DNA from: Vicinamibacteraceae bacterium
Lineage (GTDB): Bacteria > Planctomycetota > Phycisphaerae > Phycisphaerales > UBA5793
Length of the DNA stretch: 64,000 nt
Assembly (NCBI GenBank): GCA_011525805.1
Contig: WYBR01000003.1
Location: forward strand, 17,042-81,041
Direction: 5' to 3'
Shown: piece by piece, positions 27,582-36,756 of the stretch
Layout of the letters: the number at the start of each line of letters is the position of its first letter
Position numbering within the stretch: the first letter of the stretch is position 1
The notes under the pieces: model-generated
Database searches by the model: none
The model's input: only the letters and a program-made list of their open reading frames with translations
Told to the model about the DNA's origin: nothing
Program-made: the position numbers and the translations under genes

Positions 27582-27585
27582 GGAA

Positions 27586-28017
27586 CTACATCCGCATGGC
27601 CGCGTATCCGCCCCAGGAGTTGAAGGCTGTCCAGAGCAGCAGCAGGAAGCAGACGACGAGCAGTATTCCCGAGGCGCGCGTGGCGAGGCGCCAGGCGGCG
27701 GCGAGGATCACCACCGTCGCCGCGCCCATCACGATGAACTCGAGCGGCTCATTCGGGTGGAGCAGCGCGCCGAAGAAGAAGCCCGGCAGGATCGGCCAGA
27801 GTTTCCACCACACGGCCTGTTCCTGGAAGGGGATCCACACCGCAAACGGGCCGTAGGCGCAGACGAGCACCACGATCAGCGCCATCCACCGGCGCGGCCG
27901 GCGGATCGACTGCCTTTGCGCCAGCGCCGCCAGGTCGAAGGCCGCGCCGCACTCCGGGCAGCGGTTCTCTCGCAGACCGGTGAAGTCGTAGCGGCACTTC
28001 GGGCAGCAGAGCGTCAC
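27586..28017 (-). CDS. Membrane protein with N-terminal zinc ribbon
   Basis: 143 residues. The N-terminus is a zinc ribbon (CCPKCRYDFTGLRENRCPEC), a common planctomycete motif. Three or so hydrophobic segments follow (WMALIVVLVCAYGPFAVWIP, PILPGFFFGALLH, FIVMGAATVVILAAAWRLA and GILLVVCFLLLLWTAFNSWG). The ATG overlaps the stop of the NYN-domain gene (28014-28017), suggesting co-translation. Function unknown. Confidence 0.75.
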   Translation of the reverse strand: MTLCCPKCRYDFTGLRENRCPECGAAFDLAALAQRQSIRRPRRWMALIVVLVCAYGPFAVWIPFQEQAVWWKLWPILPGFFFGALLHPNEPLEFIVMGAATVVILAAAWRLATRASGILLVVCFLLLLWTAFNSWGGYAAMRM

Positions 28018-28706
28018 AGGAACTCTCCGGTGTCGAGTGACTCGACGTCGATCTCGTCGCCGGGCGCCCCTGCCTCGGCGGCGCTGCGCAGCGGCGGGCG
28101 GGAGGCGTGCTCGGCCGCTTGCGTCTTCGCCTCGCCTTCCTCGCGACGCGGCGAAGCGCGGCGGAGCGGCCGCGGCGCCTCGGCGACGCGCGGCTCATGC
28201 CCGATCATGCGCGGATCGAGGCCGAAGTAGTCGCGCCACCACTGCACGCTGCCGGGATCGAGGGGAATGGTGTACGCCTGCGCGGGCGGCGCGTGGCGCC
28301 GGTCGGCGCAGCGCCGCCAGTCAGACTCCAGGGCCTCAAGGAAGGCGTCCGAGCCCATCACGCGGCAGCGCCTCCGGCGCGCCGCCCGCGCGATGCGCCG
28401 ATCGGAGGAGACGACACTGAGGCGGTGCGGATCGGTGCAGGCGCGGATCGCGCGCTCGATGTGCGTGTCGGCGTCGCGCCGGCTGCCGGTGTAGTGGATC
28501 GTCACGCCGAGGTTCGAGGCCGTGCTCGACTCGTCCACGCCGCCCACCCCCGGCCCGTGCCCATCGCACACAAGAGCCACGGGCATGTGCCGGAATCGGC
28601 TCACGAGAATGAGGTCGCGCAGTTCCAGCACTCCAAGACCCGCGAGGTCAGGCGGCAGAACGCCCGTCACGTGCAGCACGTTGTAGGTATCAACGAGCAG
28701 CGCCAT
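28014..28706 (-). CDS. NYN-domain (YacP-like) predicted ribonuclease
   Basis: 230 residues. The N-terminal 160 form a PIN-like NYN domain: LLVDTYNVLHVTG at the start, VALVCDGHGPGVGG, VTIHYTGSRRDADTHIERAI, then LSVVSSDRRIARAARRRRCR. The conserved acids (Asp in VDTYN, DADT and SSD) would bind the metal for RNA cleavage. The C-terminal 70 residues are low-complexity and charged. YacP-type NYN proteins act on RNA (family knowledge). It is co-translated with a zinc-ribbon membrane protein. Confidence 0.85.
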   Translation of the reverse strand: MALLVDTYNVLHVTGVLPPDLAGLGVLELRDLILVSRFRHMPVALVCDGHGPGVGGVDESSTASNLGVTIHYTGSRRDADTHIERAIRACTDPHRLSVVSSDRRIARAARRRRCRVMGSDAFLEALESDWRRCADRRHAPPAQAYTIPLDPGSVQWWRDYFGLDPRMIGHEPRVAEAPRPLRRASPRREEGEAKTQAAEHASRPPLRSAAEAGAPGDEIDVESLDTGEFL

Positions 28707-28735
28707 GCGGGATGGTAGGGTGAGCGGGGATCAGG

Positions 28736-28815
28736 GCATTGAGGCATCAAGGCATCAAGGGATCGGGCCTTTGGTTAGCCGCGACCCGGAGGCTCTGCGC
28801 AGAGGAGCGCTCGGG
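28736..28815 (+). repeat. Dispersed repeat, second copy of the 'ttagccgcgaccc' family
   Basis: Short tandem gcatcaagg units (28736-28765) lead into ttagccgcgacccggaggct and ctgcgcagaggagcgc (28774-28810), nearly the same as at 321-357. It lies in the gap between the NYN gene and the end of the Mrp operon. Confidence 0.6.
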
Positions 28816-28830
28816 CGCGGGCGCCTCGTC

Positions 28831-29289
28831 TCACACCGCGGCGGAGATGCGCGCCGTCGGATCGCTGCCGGGGTCACGCCGGGCCGGGCGGGATTGGGGA
28901 GATGCGGCCATGCCGCGCGGCGCATTGCAGGGCGACTTTCCCTCGCGGCGCTCCTTGTCCTGCTGCAGTTCGTCGGAGAGTTGCCGGTCCCAGGGCTTGA
29001 GGCCGTTGAGGTGCGCCGCCTTCGCGAGCATGTGGGACCCGACGGGCGCGGCGACGAGGGCGAAGACGATCGTCATGATCGCCTTGGTCGTGACGGCGAG
29101 GGTGCCGACGTGGAACACCGCCGCCAGCGCCAGGCCCATCACCCCCAGCGTCGAGCACTTGCTGCTCGCGTGCAGGCGGTTGTAGGCGTCGGGAAAGCGG
29201 ACGATGCCCACGGCCCCGACGAACATGAAGAACATGCCGCACAGCGCGAAGAAGATGGCCAGCGCGTCACCGAGGAGAGACCAGGTCAT
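28831..29289 (-). CDS. mrpG: Na+/H+ antiporter subunit MrpG
   Basis: Subunit of the multi-subunit cation/proton antiporter. The 152-residue product has three membrane helices (LLGDALAIFFALCGMFFMFV, STLGVMGLALAAVF, and TKAIMTIVFALVAAPVGSHM) with the MrpG landmark GIVRFPDAYNRLHASSKCST. The C-terminal 45 residues are a charged and Pro-rich tail. The ATG overlaps the MrpF stop by 4 bases. It is the last gene of the operon. Confidence 0.93.
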   Translation of the reverse strand: MTWSLLGDALAIFFALCGMFFMFVGAVGIVRFPDAYNRLHASSKCSTLGVMGLALAAVFHVGTLAVTTKAIMTIVFALVAAPVGSHMLAKAAHLNGLKPWDRQLSDELQQDKERREGKSPCNAPRGMAASPQSRPARRDPGSDPTARISAAV

Positions 29290-29645
29290 GCGTTGCTCCG
29301 CCTGTTGAGGTTGCCGATGTACTGCGAGAAAGCGAGCGTGCTGGCGAAGCCGATGATCGCCACCACCAGCGCGCCGTCGAGGTAGGTCGTCGATTCCATG
29401 CGCACCGTCAGCAGGATGACGAGGCCGACCACCTGGTAGGCGAGCGTGTCGCCCGAGAGGACGCGGTCGGCGAGGTGCGGGCCGCGCACCATGCGGTAGA
29501 GGCACAGCATCATCCCGACGATGGCGAGCACGGCGCCGATTTCGAGAGTGAGAAAGAGCGCCGGCTGAAGCGGACTGGCCGCGGCGGCCAACGCCGGCGC
29601 CGGGCCGTGCGCCAGCGAGAGCATCGAGAGGACGGAGCCGTTCAC
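29286..29645 (-). CDS. mrpF: Na+/H+ antiporter subunit MrpF
   Basis: 119 residues from a GTG at 29645, which overlaps the MrpE stop (GTGA). The core FLTLEIGAVLAIVGMMLCLY, RMVRGPHLADRVLSGDTLAY and ESTTYLDGALVVAIIGFAST fits MrpF with three membrane helices. The frame is open further upstream, but the overlap with mrpE supports this start. Confidence 0.92.
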   Translation of the reverse strand: MNGSVLSMLSLAHGPAPALAAAASPLQPALFLTLEIGAVLAIVGMMLCLYRMVRGPHLADRVLSGDTLAYQVVGLVILLTVRMESTTYLDGALVVAIIGFASTLAFSQYIGNLNRRSNA

Positions 29646-30118
29646 GAGAAGACCTCCTGCTTGAGCCGGTCGTGCAGGTCGCGCAGTTCGGCGATCGCGG
29701 CGGACCGGTCCTGCGCGTACATGCAGTGGACGTAGAGCCAGTTGTGATCGTCGGACACATCCACGACGAGCGTTCCCGGCGTGAGGGTGATGCTGTTGGC
29801 GAGCACGGTGAGTTGCGTGTCGTTGAGGTCGGAGACGTCGTGGCGGAGGATGCGCGGCGTCTGGTGCAGGCCGGGAGTGATGCACTCCCAGGCGATCTTG
29901 AGGTTCGCCTGCACGAGGATCTTCATGAAGTAGATGCCGAAATGGAACAGGCGCCAGACCTTGCCGGGATAACTCGGCCCCGGGCGCGTCAGGCCGTAGA
30001 GCGAGATGACGAAGAACCCGATGGCGAAGCCGATGATGACGTTGGGCGTCGAGGTGTTTGCCGTCAGCATCACGTAGACGACGGTGAGGAGGATGTTGAG
30101 CAGGAAGGCGTAGATCAC
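29642..30118 (-). CDS. mrpE: Na+/H+ antiporter subunit MrpE
   Basis: 158 residues from a GTG overlapping the MrpD stop. The N-terminus has two membrane helices (MIYAFLLNILLTVVYVMLTA and NVIIGFAIGFFVISLYGLT). The MrpE features are YFMKILVQANLKIAWECITP, and LANSITLTPGTLVVDVSDD then LYVHCMY. The subunit is needed for assembly and for stability of the antiporter complex. Confidence 0.93.
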   Translation of the reverse strand: MIYAFLLNILLTVVYVMLTANTSTPNVIIGFAIGFFVISLYGLTRPGPSYPGKVWRLFHFGIYFMKILVQANLKIAWECITPGLHQTPRILRHDVSDLNDTQLTVLANSITLTPGTLVVDVSDDHNWLYVHCMYAQDRSAAIAELRDLHDRLKQEVFS

Positions 30119-31728
30119 GGCGTCACCTCCGCGGCGCGGCCGGCGGCGAGTTGGGCCGAAGTCGCCCGGTACTTCGCCACCTCGTCGAGCGCCCCAGGCC
30201 CGAGCACGGCGACGATGTACTCATCCGGATCGGCCAGTTGCCTCCCGGCGCGGAAGGCGATTTCGTACACCGGCTGGGCGCCGAAGCCCAGGAAGAGCGC
30301 CACCAGCACCAGCAGCGTCGCCCCGGCGTACGCCGGCCGCAGCGAGCCGCGGTTGGGCAGGTTCTCCGGCGTGCGCTCGATCGCCGCCGCCTGCGGCGAC
30401 CAGAAGCAGTAACTCCAGATCTTGAGCATCGAGAGGAGCGTCAGCGCGCCCGTCAGCAGGCCGAAGATCGACAGCCACCAGCGCGTGTCCCAGCCCTCGC
30501 GGACGATGACAAGTTTGCCGAAGAACCCGCTCAGCGGCGGCAGGCCGACGAGGCTCATCGCGGCGATGAAGAAGACCAGCGCGAGGTACCAGTCGCGTCG
30601 CAGCAGGCCGCCCGAGCGGTCGAGATCGTCGGTGCCCGTGTGCCGCTCGATGATGCCGCAGCACAGGAAGAGGCAACTCTTCACGACCATGTGCTGGATC
30701 ATGTAGAAGAGGCACCCCGCCAGCGCGATCTGCGTCATCAGCGCCAGCCCGAAGACCATGTACCCGACCTGGCTGATGACGTGGACGGCGAGGATGCGGC
30801 GGATGTTGTGGTGCGAAACCGCCCCGAGCACGCCGAGGAACATCGTGAACGCGGCCGAGATCGCCAGAATCGGCATGACGATCTTCGCCGCGTCCGAGCC
30901 CCCGTGCGCGAAGATCATCGGAAAGGTGCGGGCGATGGCGTAGATGCCGACCTTCGTGAGCATCCCGGCGAAGAGGCCCGCGATCGACACGTTGCAGGTG
31001 TAGTAGGTGTCGGGAAGCCAGAACCACAGCGGGAAGATCGCGCCCTTGAGGCCGAAGACCAGCAGCAGCGCGATCGAGAGAGCGGCGAACCCCGGCGGCA
31101 GCGCCCGACCCTGCGCCTGGCGCTCGGCCACGAAGAGCGCGAGGTCGGCGAAGTTGAGCGTCCCCGTCATGCCGTAGACCAGCCCCGCCCCGATCACGAA
31201 GACCGTCGAGCCGATCAGGTTGAGCAGCACGTACTTGTACGCCTGCGTCATCTGCAGCCGCGTCCCGCCGAACGTCAGCAGGCAGTACGAGGCCATGAGC
31301 ATGATCTCAAACGAGACGAAGAGGTTGAAGAGGTCTCCCGTCAGGAACGCCAGGTTCACGCCGAACATCAGCAGTTGCACCAGCGCGTGGAAGTAGCGCT
31401 TCTCCGCCGTCGGCTCGACGGTCGAGAACGAGTGAACGTAGCACCCCAGCGCCACGAGCGAAGACGCGGCGAGGAGCAGGCCCGAGAGGCTGTCAAAGAC
31501 GACCGAGATGCCGAAGGGCGCCGGCCAGGCCCCCATCTGCGAGACGAGAATGCCCGTCGGATGCGACCGCAGATGGACAAGCAGGCCGACCGCGAGCGCC
31601 GACGTGGCGAGGAAACTCAGCACGCCGAGCACGCGCGCGATCTGCACGCGCTGCTTGAGCAGCACGCCGATGACGCCCGTTCCCATGGGGATCGCGACGA
31701 AGAGGATGATGAGGTTCTCGAGTTTCAT
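30115..31728 (-). CDS. mrpD: Na+/H+ antiporter subunit MrpD
   Basis: A 537-residue NuoN/NuoM-like proton-channel subunit with about 14 membrane helices. Typical blocks are FVSFEIMLMASYCLLTFGGT, LVFGLKGAIFPLWFWLPDTY (the Lys and Pro of the discontinuous helix), FLCCGIIERHTGTDDLDRSG and LPPLSGFFGKLVIVREGW. It forms one of the two ion-translocating subunits with MrpA. It lies 4 bases after mrpC and overlaps mrpE. Confidence 0.95.
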   Translation of the reverse strand: MKLENLIILFVAIPMGTGVIGVLLKQRVQIARVLGVLSFLATSALAVGLLVHLRSHPTGILVSQMGAWPAPFGISVVFDSLSGLLLAASSLVALGCYVHSFSTVEPTAEKRYFHALVQLLMFGVNLAFLTGDLFNLFVSFEIMLMASYCLLTFGGTRLQMTQAYKYVLLNLIGSTVFVIGAGLVYGMTGTLNFADLALFVAERQAQGRALPPGFAALSIALLLVFGLKGAIFPLWFWLPDTYYTCNVSIAGLFAGMLTKVGIYAIARTFPMIFAHGGSDAAKIVMPILAISAAFTMFLGVLGAVSHHNIRRILAVHVISQVGYMVFGLALMTQIALAGCLFYMIQHMVVKSCLFLCCGIIERHTGTDDLDRSGGLLRRDWYLALVFFIAAMSLVGLPPLSGFFGKLVIVREGWDTRWWLSIFGLLTGALTLLSMLKIWSYCFWSPQAAAIERTPENLPNRGSLRPAYAGATLLVLVALFLGFGAQPVYEIAFRAGRQLADPDEYIVAVLGPGALDEVAKYRATSAQLAAGRAAEVTP

Positions 31729-31732
31729 GGGT

Positions 31733-32116
31733 TCAGGCGCCTTGCATCGCCTCCGCGGCGAGTTGTTCGACGTTCAGCGTGCCCGCCTTGCGCGACGTGA
31801 GCACGAGCAGCGAAAGCAGGAACGCCATGACGGCGAAGCCGATGACGATCGCCGTCAGGATGAGCGCCTGGGGCAGAGGATCGACGATGCTGCTCATCGG
31901 GCGCGCCGCGTCGAACGCCTCCGTCAGGATCGGCGCCCCCTTGAGCAGTTGCGGTTCGTGGCGCACGGGTGTGCGGCTCATGGCGATGATGCTCAGGTTC
32001 GCCGCGTGCCCGAGCAGGAACACGCCCATGGCGATGCTCTTGAGTTCGCGCCCGGTCATCAGGTAGATGCTCACCGCGAAGGTGACGGCGACGCAGATGG
32101 AGAGAATGATGGTCAT
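31733..32116 (-). CDS. mrpC: Na+/H+ antiporter subunit MrpC
   Basis: A 127-residue NuoK-like subunit with three membrane helices: ILSICVAVTFAVSIYLMTGR, SIAMGVFLLGHAANLSIIAM, then LPQALILTAIVIGFAVMAF. DPLPQALILTAIVI is the characteristic MrpC block. ATGA overlap with mrpB. The C-terminus (RKAGTLNVEQLAAEAMQGA) is soluble. Confidence 0.94.
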   Translation of the reverse strand: MTIILSICVAVTFAVSIYLMTGRELKSIAMGVFLLGHAANLSIIAMSRTPVRHEPQLLKGAPILTEAFDAARPMSSIVDPLPQALILTAIVIGFAVMAFLLSLLVLTSRKAGTLNVEQLAAEAMQGA

Positions 32117-32541
32117 TCCAGTTCCTCGCTCAGTTGCGTGATCATCCCCACCCCCACCCCGACCACCACGAGCATCACGCCGAGGTCAAACGCCATCGCC
32201 GACGCGTAGTGGAACGGGTGCGAGGAGAAGGGCAGGTGAAACTCGCCGACAGCCGAGCGCAGGAATGGCTCGCCGAGCAGCAGCGGGATGACGCTCGTGC
32301 CCAGCGCCAGCCCGAGCCCCAGGAAGATAAGGACTCGCGGATGGACGGGCATGAGGCGCAATTGCGCCAGCGCGCCATGGGACATGCGGTAGGTGCAGAT
32401 CGCGGTCGCGAAGATCATGCCGCCGATGAACCCGCCGCCCGGCTCGTGGTGCCCCTTGAGCATCGCGTACATGGCGTAGAGCAGCGTGATGGGCAGGATC
32501 AGCCGCATCGAGTTGCGCAGGACTGGTGAGGAGATGGTCAT
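32113..32541 (-). CDS. mrpB: Na+/H+ antiporter subunit MrpB
   Basis: 142 residues with four membrane helices: LILPITLLYAMYAMLKGHHE, PGGGFIGGMIFATAICTYRM, LIFLGLGLALGTSVIPLLLG, and AMAFDLGVMLVVVGVGVGMI. GHHEPGGGFIGG is the MrpB signature. It overlaps mrpA by 4 bases (ATGA) and mrpC similarly. The subunit belongs to the membrane arm; deletion in other species abolishes antiport (family knowledge). Confidence 0.94.
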   Translation of the reverse strand: MTISSPVLRNSMRLILPITLLYAMYAMLKGHHEPGGGFIGGMIFATAICTYRMSHGALAQLRLMPVHPRVLIFLGLGLALGTSVIPLLLGEPFLRSAVGEFHLPFSSHPFHYASAMAFDLGVMLVVVGVGVGMITQLSEELE

Positions 32542-35015
32542 CGCGCGGCCCCTCCGGCGATCTGTTCTTCGAATTCAAGTTGGGTCGGCATGGGCTTGCG
32601 CCGCGGGAACAGCGAGAAGACGCCCAGGGCGGCGATCGAGAGCACCGTGATCTCGCCGAGCGTGTCAAACCCGCGGAAGTCCACGAGGATGACATTGACG
32701 ATGTTCCGTCCGCCGCCGCCGCGGCCGTCCGTCGCCTCGGTCCCGGTGTAACTGTGCCGGGCGAACCACTCGCCGAGTTTCGGCTCGGCGCCGCTCTGGG
32801 CCGCGACGAGCGTGAGCCAGCCGATCGCCACGCCCGTCAGCGTTCCCAGCGTGAAGCGCCACCAGCGCCCCGACGCCCGATCCGTCTCCTTCGTATCCGG
32901 CAGCAGGCGCAGCACCAGCACGAAGAGGATGACCGAGATGATCTCGAACATCAGTTGCGTCAGCGCGAGGTCCGGCGCCTGGTAGAGCAGGTACATGCCC
33001 ACGACGCTGAACCCGCACGAGCCGAGGATGATGACGCGCACGACGCGCGACTGCACGATGGGCATGAGGATCGCCGTGGCGCAGATGATCACGCCGAGCA
33101 GCACGCCCGGAATGAATTCAAACGCCGACTCCACCGCCGGCCAGCGCAGCATCTCGGGATCGAGGGCCATCGACGCGACGTACGCGCCGAGGAACGCGAG
33201 CAGGACGAAGATGATGTAGTGGCGGAACCGCCCCGTCTGCACCGTGCGGAACGCCCGCCCGCCGCCCGTCACCGCCAGCCAGTACATCGCCGGGTAGATC
33301 CGGTCGTGCATATCCACGATCGCGCCGCGCATCAGAGGACTGAGCCCGACGGCCGCGCCGATCGCCATGCACGCGAGCGAGACGTACAGCGGCAGGGTCG
33401 GGTGCATGAAGGCGTGCAGCGCCGTGGGGATCGCCTCCGCCGCGTGCGATTCGAGGGGCGCGAACCACTGCCCCCACAGCCCCGGCGCCAGGCCGCCGAC
33501 GTATTGCAGCAGCACCAGCGCCAGGCCGGGAATCCAGATGAGGTGCGCCCACGGGCCGTGCTCATGCTCGCCGTGACCGTGCGCGTGATCGTCATGCTCG
33601 TCGTGCGCGCCATGCGCCGCGGCTGGTTTCATCCCGCCCGGCCAGCCCATCAGCGTCGTCAGCAGCCGCACGAAGATCGCGACGTTGCACACCGCCGTGA
33701 CTGCCGCCATCGCCATGAGCAGCATCCACCACGGGCCGATCGACTCCTGCGCGTGGTAGATGGCGTAGAGGAAGAACTCCTTGGCCTGGAAACTGATCGT
33801 CCCCGGACCCGCCGCGAGCGCGTAACCCGCCAGGAGCATGGTGATGACCATCGCCGGCCGCTTGCGGATCGCGCCGCCCAGTTGCGTGATGTCGCGCGAA
33901 ATGTAGTGCCCCAGCGCCCCGGCGATGATGAACAGCGGAGCCTTGTAGAATGCGTGGTTGGCGATCTGCGTGATGTCCCACTCGATGTTCGCGTGGCCGT
34001 GGTACTCGAGCGAGCCCAGCCCGTACATGCACATGAGCAGGCCCAACTGGCTCACTGTCGTGTACGCGAAGATGCGCTTCAGGTCGTGCTGGTTGAGGGC
34101 GATCGTCGCGCCCGCGACCATCGTGATCGCGCCGAGCGGGATGATGAGATCGCTCCACCACTCCAGGGCCGCGAAGACGGGGAACATGCGGCCGGTGAGG
34201 AAGACGCCCGCCTTGACCATCGTGGCCGAGTGCAGGAAGGCCGAGACCGGCGTCGGGGCCGCCATGGCGCCGGGGAGCCAGTAGTGGAACGGCCATTGGG
34301 CGCTCTTCGTCGCCGCGCCGAAGAGCATCAGGATGAACGACCAGACAATGAGCGGATCGCTCACGTCGATGCGACCGGCCCCTGCGGAGAGCACTTCGCT
34401 CCACCGCCACAGGCCCCCGTCGCCGCCGGTCGCGTAGCCGAACATCAGCACGCCGCCCATGAGGAACATCCCGCCCAGGCCCGTGGTGAAGAACGCCTGC
34501 ATCGCGAGCTTCACGGCGTGGCGATCGTCGCGGTCCCACCCGATCAGGAGGAACGAACTGATGGACGTGAGTTCCCAGAACAGCACGGTGAGGAGCATGT
34601 AGTCGGCGAGGACGATGCCCATCATCGCCGTCGTGAAGAAACCGAGCGTCGGGAAGAAGCGGAACAGCGCGGCCTCGTCGCGCCCGAAGTAGCCGCGCGC
34701 ATAGAGCACGATCAGCGCGCCGATGCCCGAGACGAGCAGGCCGAAGAACCCGCCCAGCCCGTCGGCAAGGAACGACAGGTTGAGATGCAGCACGGGGATC
34801 CACTCGATCACCGGCGTGGCGGCGGGCGCCTCCGGCGCCGAGACGCCGTGCGCCGCCAGGTGCTGCGCGAGGATGACGAAGGACGCGACCGGCCCGAGGA
34901 GCGCGATGAGCGTCCGGGCCGCGATCGCCCGCTTGGGCAGCCACAGCGTCGCGCACCCCAGCGCCGCCGGCGCGAGGATGCAAAGGAGCAGCCAGATCGT
35001 CTCTGAAGTGGTCAT
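32538..35015 (-). CDS. mrpA: Na+/H+ antiporter subunit MrpA
   Basis: The 825-residue large subunit and first gene of mrpABCDEFG. The N-terminal 490 residues are NuoL-like: LLTVLFWELTSISSFLLIGW, SAQWPFHYWLPGAMAAPTPV, SAFLHSATMVKAGVFL. The C-terminal part (YLLYQAPDLALTQLMFEIIS, then VNVILVDFRGFDTLGEITVL) carries the MrpA-specific domain. Near residues 470-495 there is a cytoplasmic or periplasmic His-rich loop (AAAHGAHDEHDDHAHGHGEH), unusual for MrpA and possibly metal- or pH-sensing. The complex exchanges Na+ or K+ for H+ and supports alkaline and salt tolerance. Confidence 0.95.
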   Translation of the reverse strand: MTTSETIWLLLCILAPAALGCATLWLPKRAIAARTLIALLGPVASFVILAQHLAAHGVSAPEAPAATPVIEWIPVLHLNLSFLADGLGGFFGLLVSGIGALIVLYARGYFGRDEAALFRFFPTLGFFTTAMMGIVLADYMLLTVLFWELTSISSFLLIGWDRDDRHAVKLAMQAFFTTGLGGMFLMGGVLMFGYATGGDGGLWRWSEVLSAGAGRIDVSDPLIVWSFILMLFGAATKSAQWPFHYWLPGAMAAPTPVSAFLHSATMVKAGVFLTGRMFPVFAALEWWSDLIIPLGAITMVAGATIALNQHDLKRIFAYTTVSQLGLLMCMYGLGSLEYHGHANIEWDITQIANHAFYKAPLFIIAGALGHYISRDITQLGGAIRKRPAMVITMLLAGYALAAGPGTISFQAKEFFLYAIYHAQESIGPWWMLLMAMAAVTAVCNVAIFVRLLTTLMGWPGGMKPAAAHGAHDEHDDHAHGHGEHEHGPWAHLIWIPGLALVLLQYVGGLAPGLWGQWFAPLESHAAEAIPTALHAFMHPTLPLYVSLACMAIGAAVGLSPLMRGAIVDMHDRIYPAMYWLAVTGGGRAFRTVQTGRFRHYIIFVLLAFLGAYVASMALDPEMLRWPAVESAFEFIPGVLLGVIICATAILMPIVQSRVVRVIILGSCGFSVVGMYLLYQAPDLALTQLMFEIISVILFVLVLRLLPDTKETDRASGRWWRFTLGTLTGVAIGWLTLVAAQSGAEPKLGEWFARHSYTGTEATDGRGGGGRNIVNVILVDFRGFDTLGEITVLSIAALGVFSLFPRRKPMPTQLEFEEQIAGGAAR

Positions 35016-35199
35016 GTCTTGACGTGAACTCCTTCAACCGGGATCAGCGGCGCTGTGCGTGCCGCCCGTTCCAAGTCCGGGAATACATCGTCAAAAAAAG
35101 AGGCCACCCGCGAAGAGACCGCGCCGCAGCCTCCAGATATCGCAAATTGACGTTCCCGCCTCCCGGCAGCGCAATTGTTGCGCGATCGCGGCCGCCCCG
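35016..35199. other. Spacer upstream of the Mrp operon
   Basis: 184 bases between the Mrp operon start and the end of the DUF4143 ATPase gene, both minus-strand. It should hold the Mrp promoter. I do not see a convincing pair of hexamers or a terminator hairpin. Confidence 0.35.
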
Positions 35200-36714
35200 C
35201 TACTTCAGCATGAGGAACGTGCTGAGGGGCATCGTCACGATCCGCGGGTCATCCAAACGGGCTTCGTCCGTCTGCACGACCAGAAGGCCGAACGCGGAGT
35301 TGTTTGCCGCCTTTTCGATGAACGTCCGCAGCCCTTCGGTGTCCCGGAGCGGGTCGATCTTCTTCTGGTACTTGACCTCGACGGGGATGCGGCGCGTTCC
35401 GATGGTGATGACGTAATCGACTTCGGGCTGGTCCGGACGAGCGGGGAGATGGGCGACGTTGAGCGCGCTGATGGTGCTCAGCAGCGTGCCGGCAATGCTC
35501 TCGGCAATGCGCCCGGCCAGATCGCTCAAATGGGGTTCCCGAGCCAGCTCATCCGGCACGAGCGGAATCGCCTCCTGGAGCCAACTGGCGCGCAGGGCGT
35601 GGTCGGCCAGGCAGATCTTCGAGTGGCCCTTCTTCTTCTTCAATCGCAACTCCAGCGGCGGCACGACGTGCAGGAGCATGGTATTGGCGAGAAACCGCAG
35701 GTAACTCGTAACACGCTGAACCCCGACATTGGCCTGCAACGCGCGCTGCACTTCTCGAGCCAGCGTCGCGGGGCCGGGCGACTGCCCGACGTAACGGCAG
35801 GCCAGACGGAACAGCTCCTCGAGGAGCGCCTCATCCCGTTTGCGCCCGCGCTCGCCGACCCGCAGATCATGCTTGATGACCCGCTTGATCACCGTGTCGC
35901 GAAGTTCGCCCGCAAGGTGCGTCCAGCCGACATCAGGTCGATCGTGACCGATCGGATACCCGCCCCGCTCCGAGAACCAGCGAAAGGCCCGGTCGCGCGA
36001 CTCCGCGTGCTTCGCCCCTCGACGCGTCAACTCGATCCAGAAGTCGCGCTCATTGAGGGGCTCAAGCCCGTTGTCCGAGAGCATGGGCCCGCCGAGGTCC
36101 ACTCCGTGAAACCGCGCGATCTCATTGAGCGACAGCACGCCGCAGTCAATCGTCGAGATGCGTCCCGCGAGGCTGTCCCGCCCCATCTCCAGCCGGAGCG
36201 CGCTGCTCCCCGTCACGACGGCCTGCACGGTCGAATGATCGACGAGCGACTTGAGTTGTGCGTCCCATGCCTTGAGGTTTTGCACTTCATCGAAGAACAG
36301 GAAGGCCGGCCGGCCGGCGTGCGCCGCCTCGTTGAGCGTCGAATCGAGAATCGTGGCCGCGTACCACTCCACGAGCCGCAGAATCTTCTCCGACCGAAGG
36401 CTCTTGAGCGACTCCAGTTCGTCGAACTGGACCCTGAAAACCCGGTTCGGCGCCACGCCGCGCGCGAGAAGATCGGAGATCACCTGCTCAAGGGCGATCG
36501 TCTTGCCGATTCGGCGAGGCCCCCGCACCAGAACGATCGGCGCCAGGTTCCGTTCCAGCCGACGGTGAATCGCGTCGACGAGGAACCGCCGCGTCTCCGG
36601 CAGGCGCTTCATCTTCTTGCGCTCCCACCACGGATTCATGAAGCGAAGGTCGCTGACCAGATCGGCGCTAAGGCCGTGAATAGGGAACAAGGAGGGATCG
36701 ACCGCTTCGCTCAC
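35200..36714 (-). CDS. AAA+ ATPase with DUF4143 domain
   Basis: 504 residues. Walker A GPRRIGKT (about 66-73), Walker B FLFFDEVQN (about 138-146) and the sensor motif VVTGSSALRLEMG fit the AAA_14/DUF4143 family. The C-terminal DUF4143 part has VDYVITIGTRRIPVEVKYQK, a PD-(D/E)xK nuclease-like core (D, E-x-K). The family is widespread and its molecular function is still unclear; some members are linked to mobile elements or defence (weak). It is a single gene on the minus strand, 43 bases before the cysteine desulfurase stop. Confidence 0.88.
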   Translation of the reverse strand: MSEAVDPSLFPIHGLSADLVSDLRFMNPWWERKKMKRLPETRRFLVDAIHRRLERNLAPIVLVRGPRRIGKTIALEQVISDLLARGVAPNRVFRVQFDELESLKSLRSEKILRLVEWYAATILDSTLNEAAHAGRPAFLFFDEVQNLKAWDAQLKSLVDHSTVQAVVTGSSALRLEMGRDSLAGRISTIDCGVLSLNEIARFHGVDLGGPMLSDNGLEPLNERDFWIELTRRGAKHAESRDRAFRWFSERGGYPIGHDRPDVGWTHLAGELRDTVIKRVIKHDLRVGERGRKRDEALLEELFRLACRYVGQSPGPATLAREVQRALQANVGVQRVTSYLRFLANTMLLHVVPPLELRLKKKKGHSKICLADHALRASWLQEAIPLVPDELAREPHLSDLAGRIAESIAGTLLSTISALNVAHLPARPDQPEVDYVITIGTRRIPVEVKYQKKIDPLRDTEGLRTFIEKAANNSAFGLLVVQTDEARLDDPRIVTMPLSTFLMLK

Positions 36715-36756
36715 GTCCAGAGACTACACCCAGCGGAGGTCAGAGACAACACCGCC

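Noticed and set aside
32526..35006. A long plus-strand frame opposite mrpA
   Set aside because: It is Arg/Glu-rich and lacks any domain, while the minus strand is a textbook MrpA.
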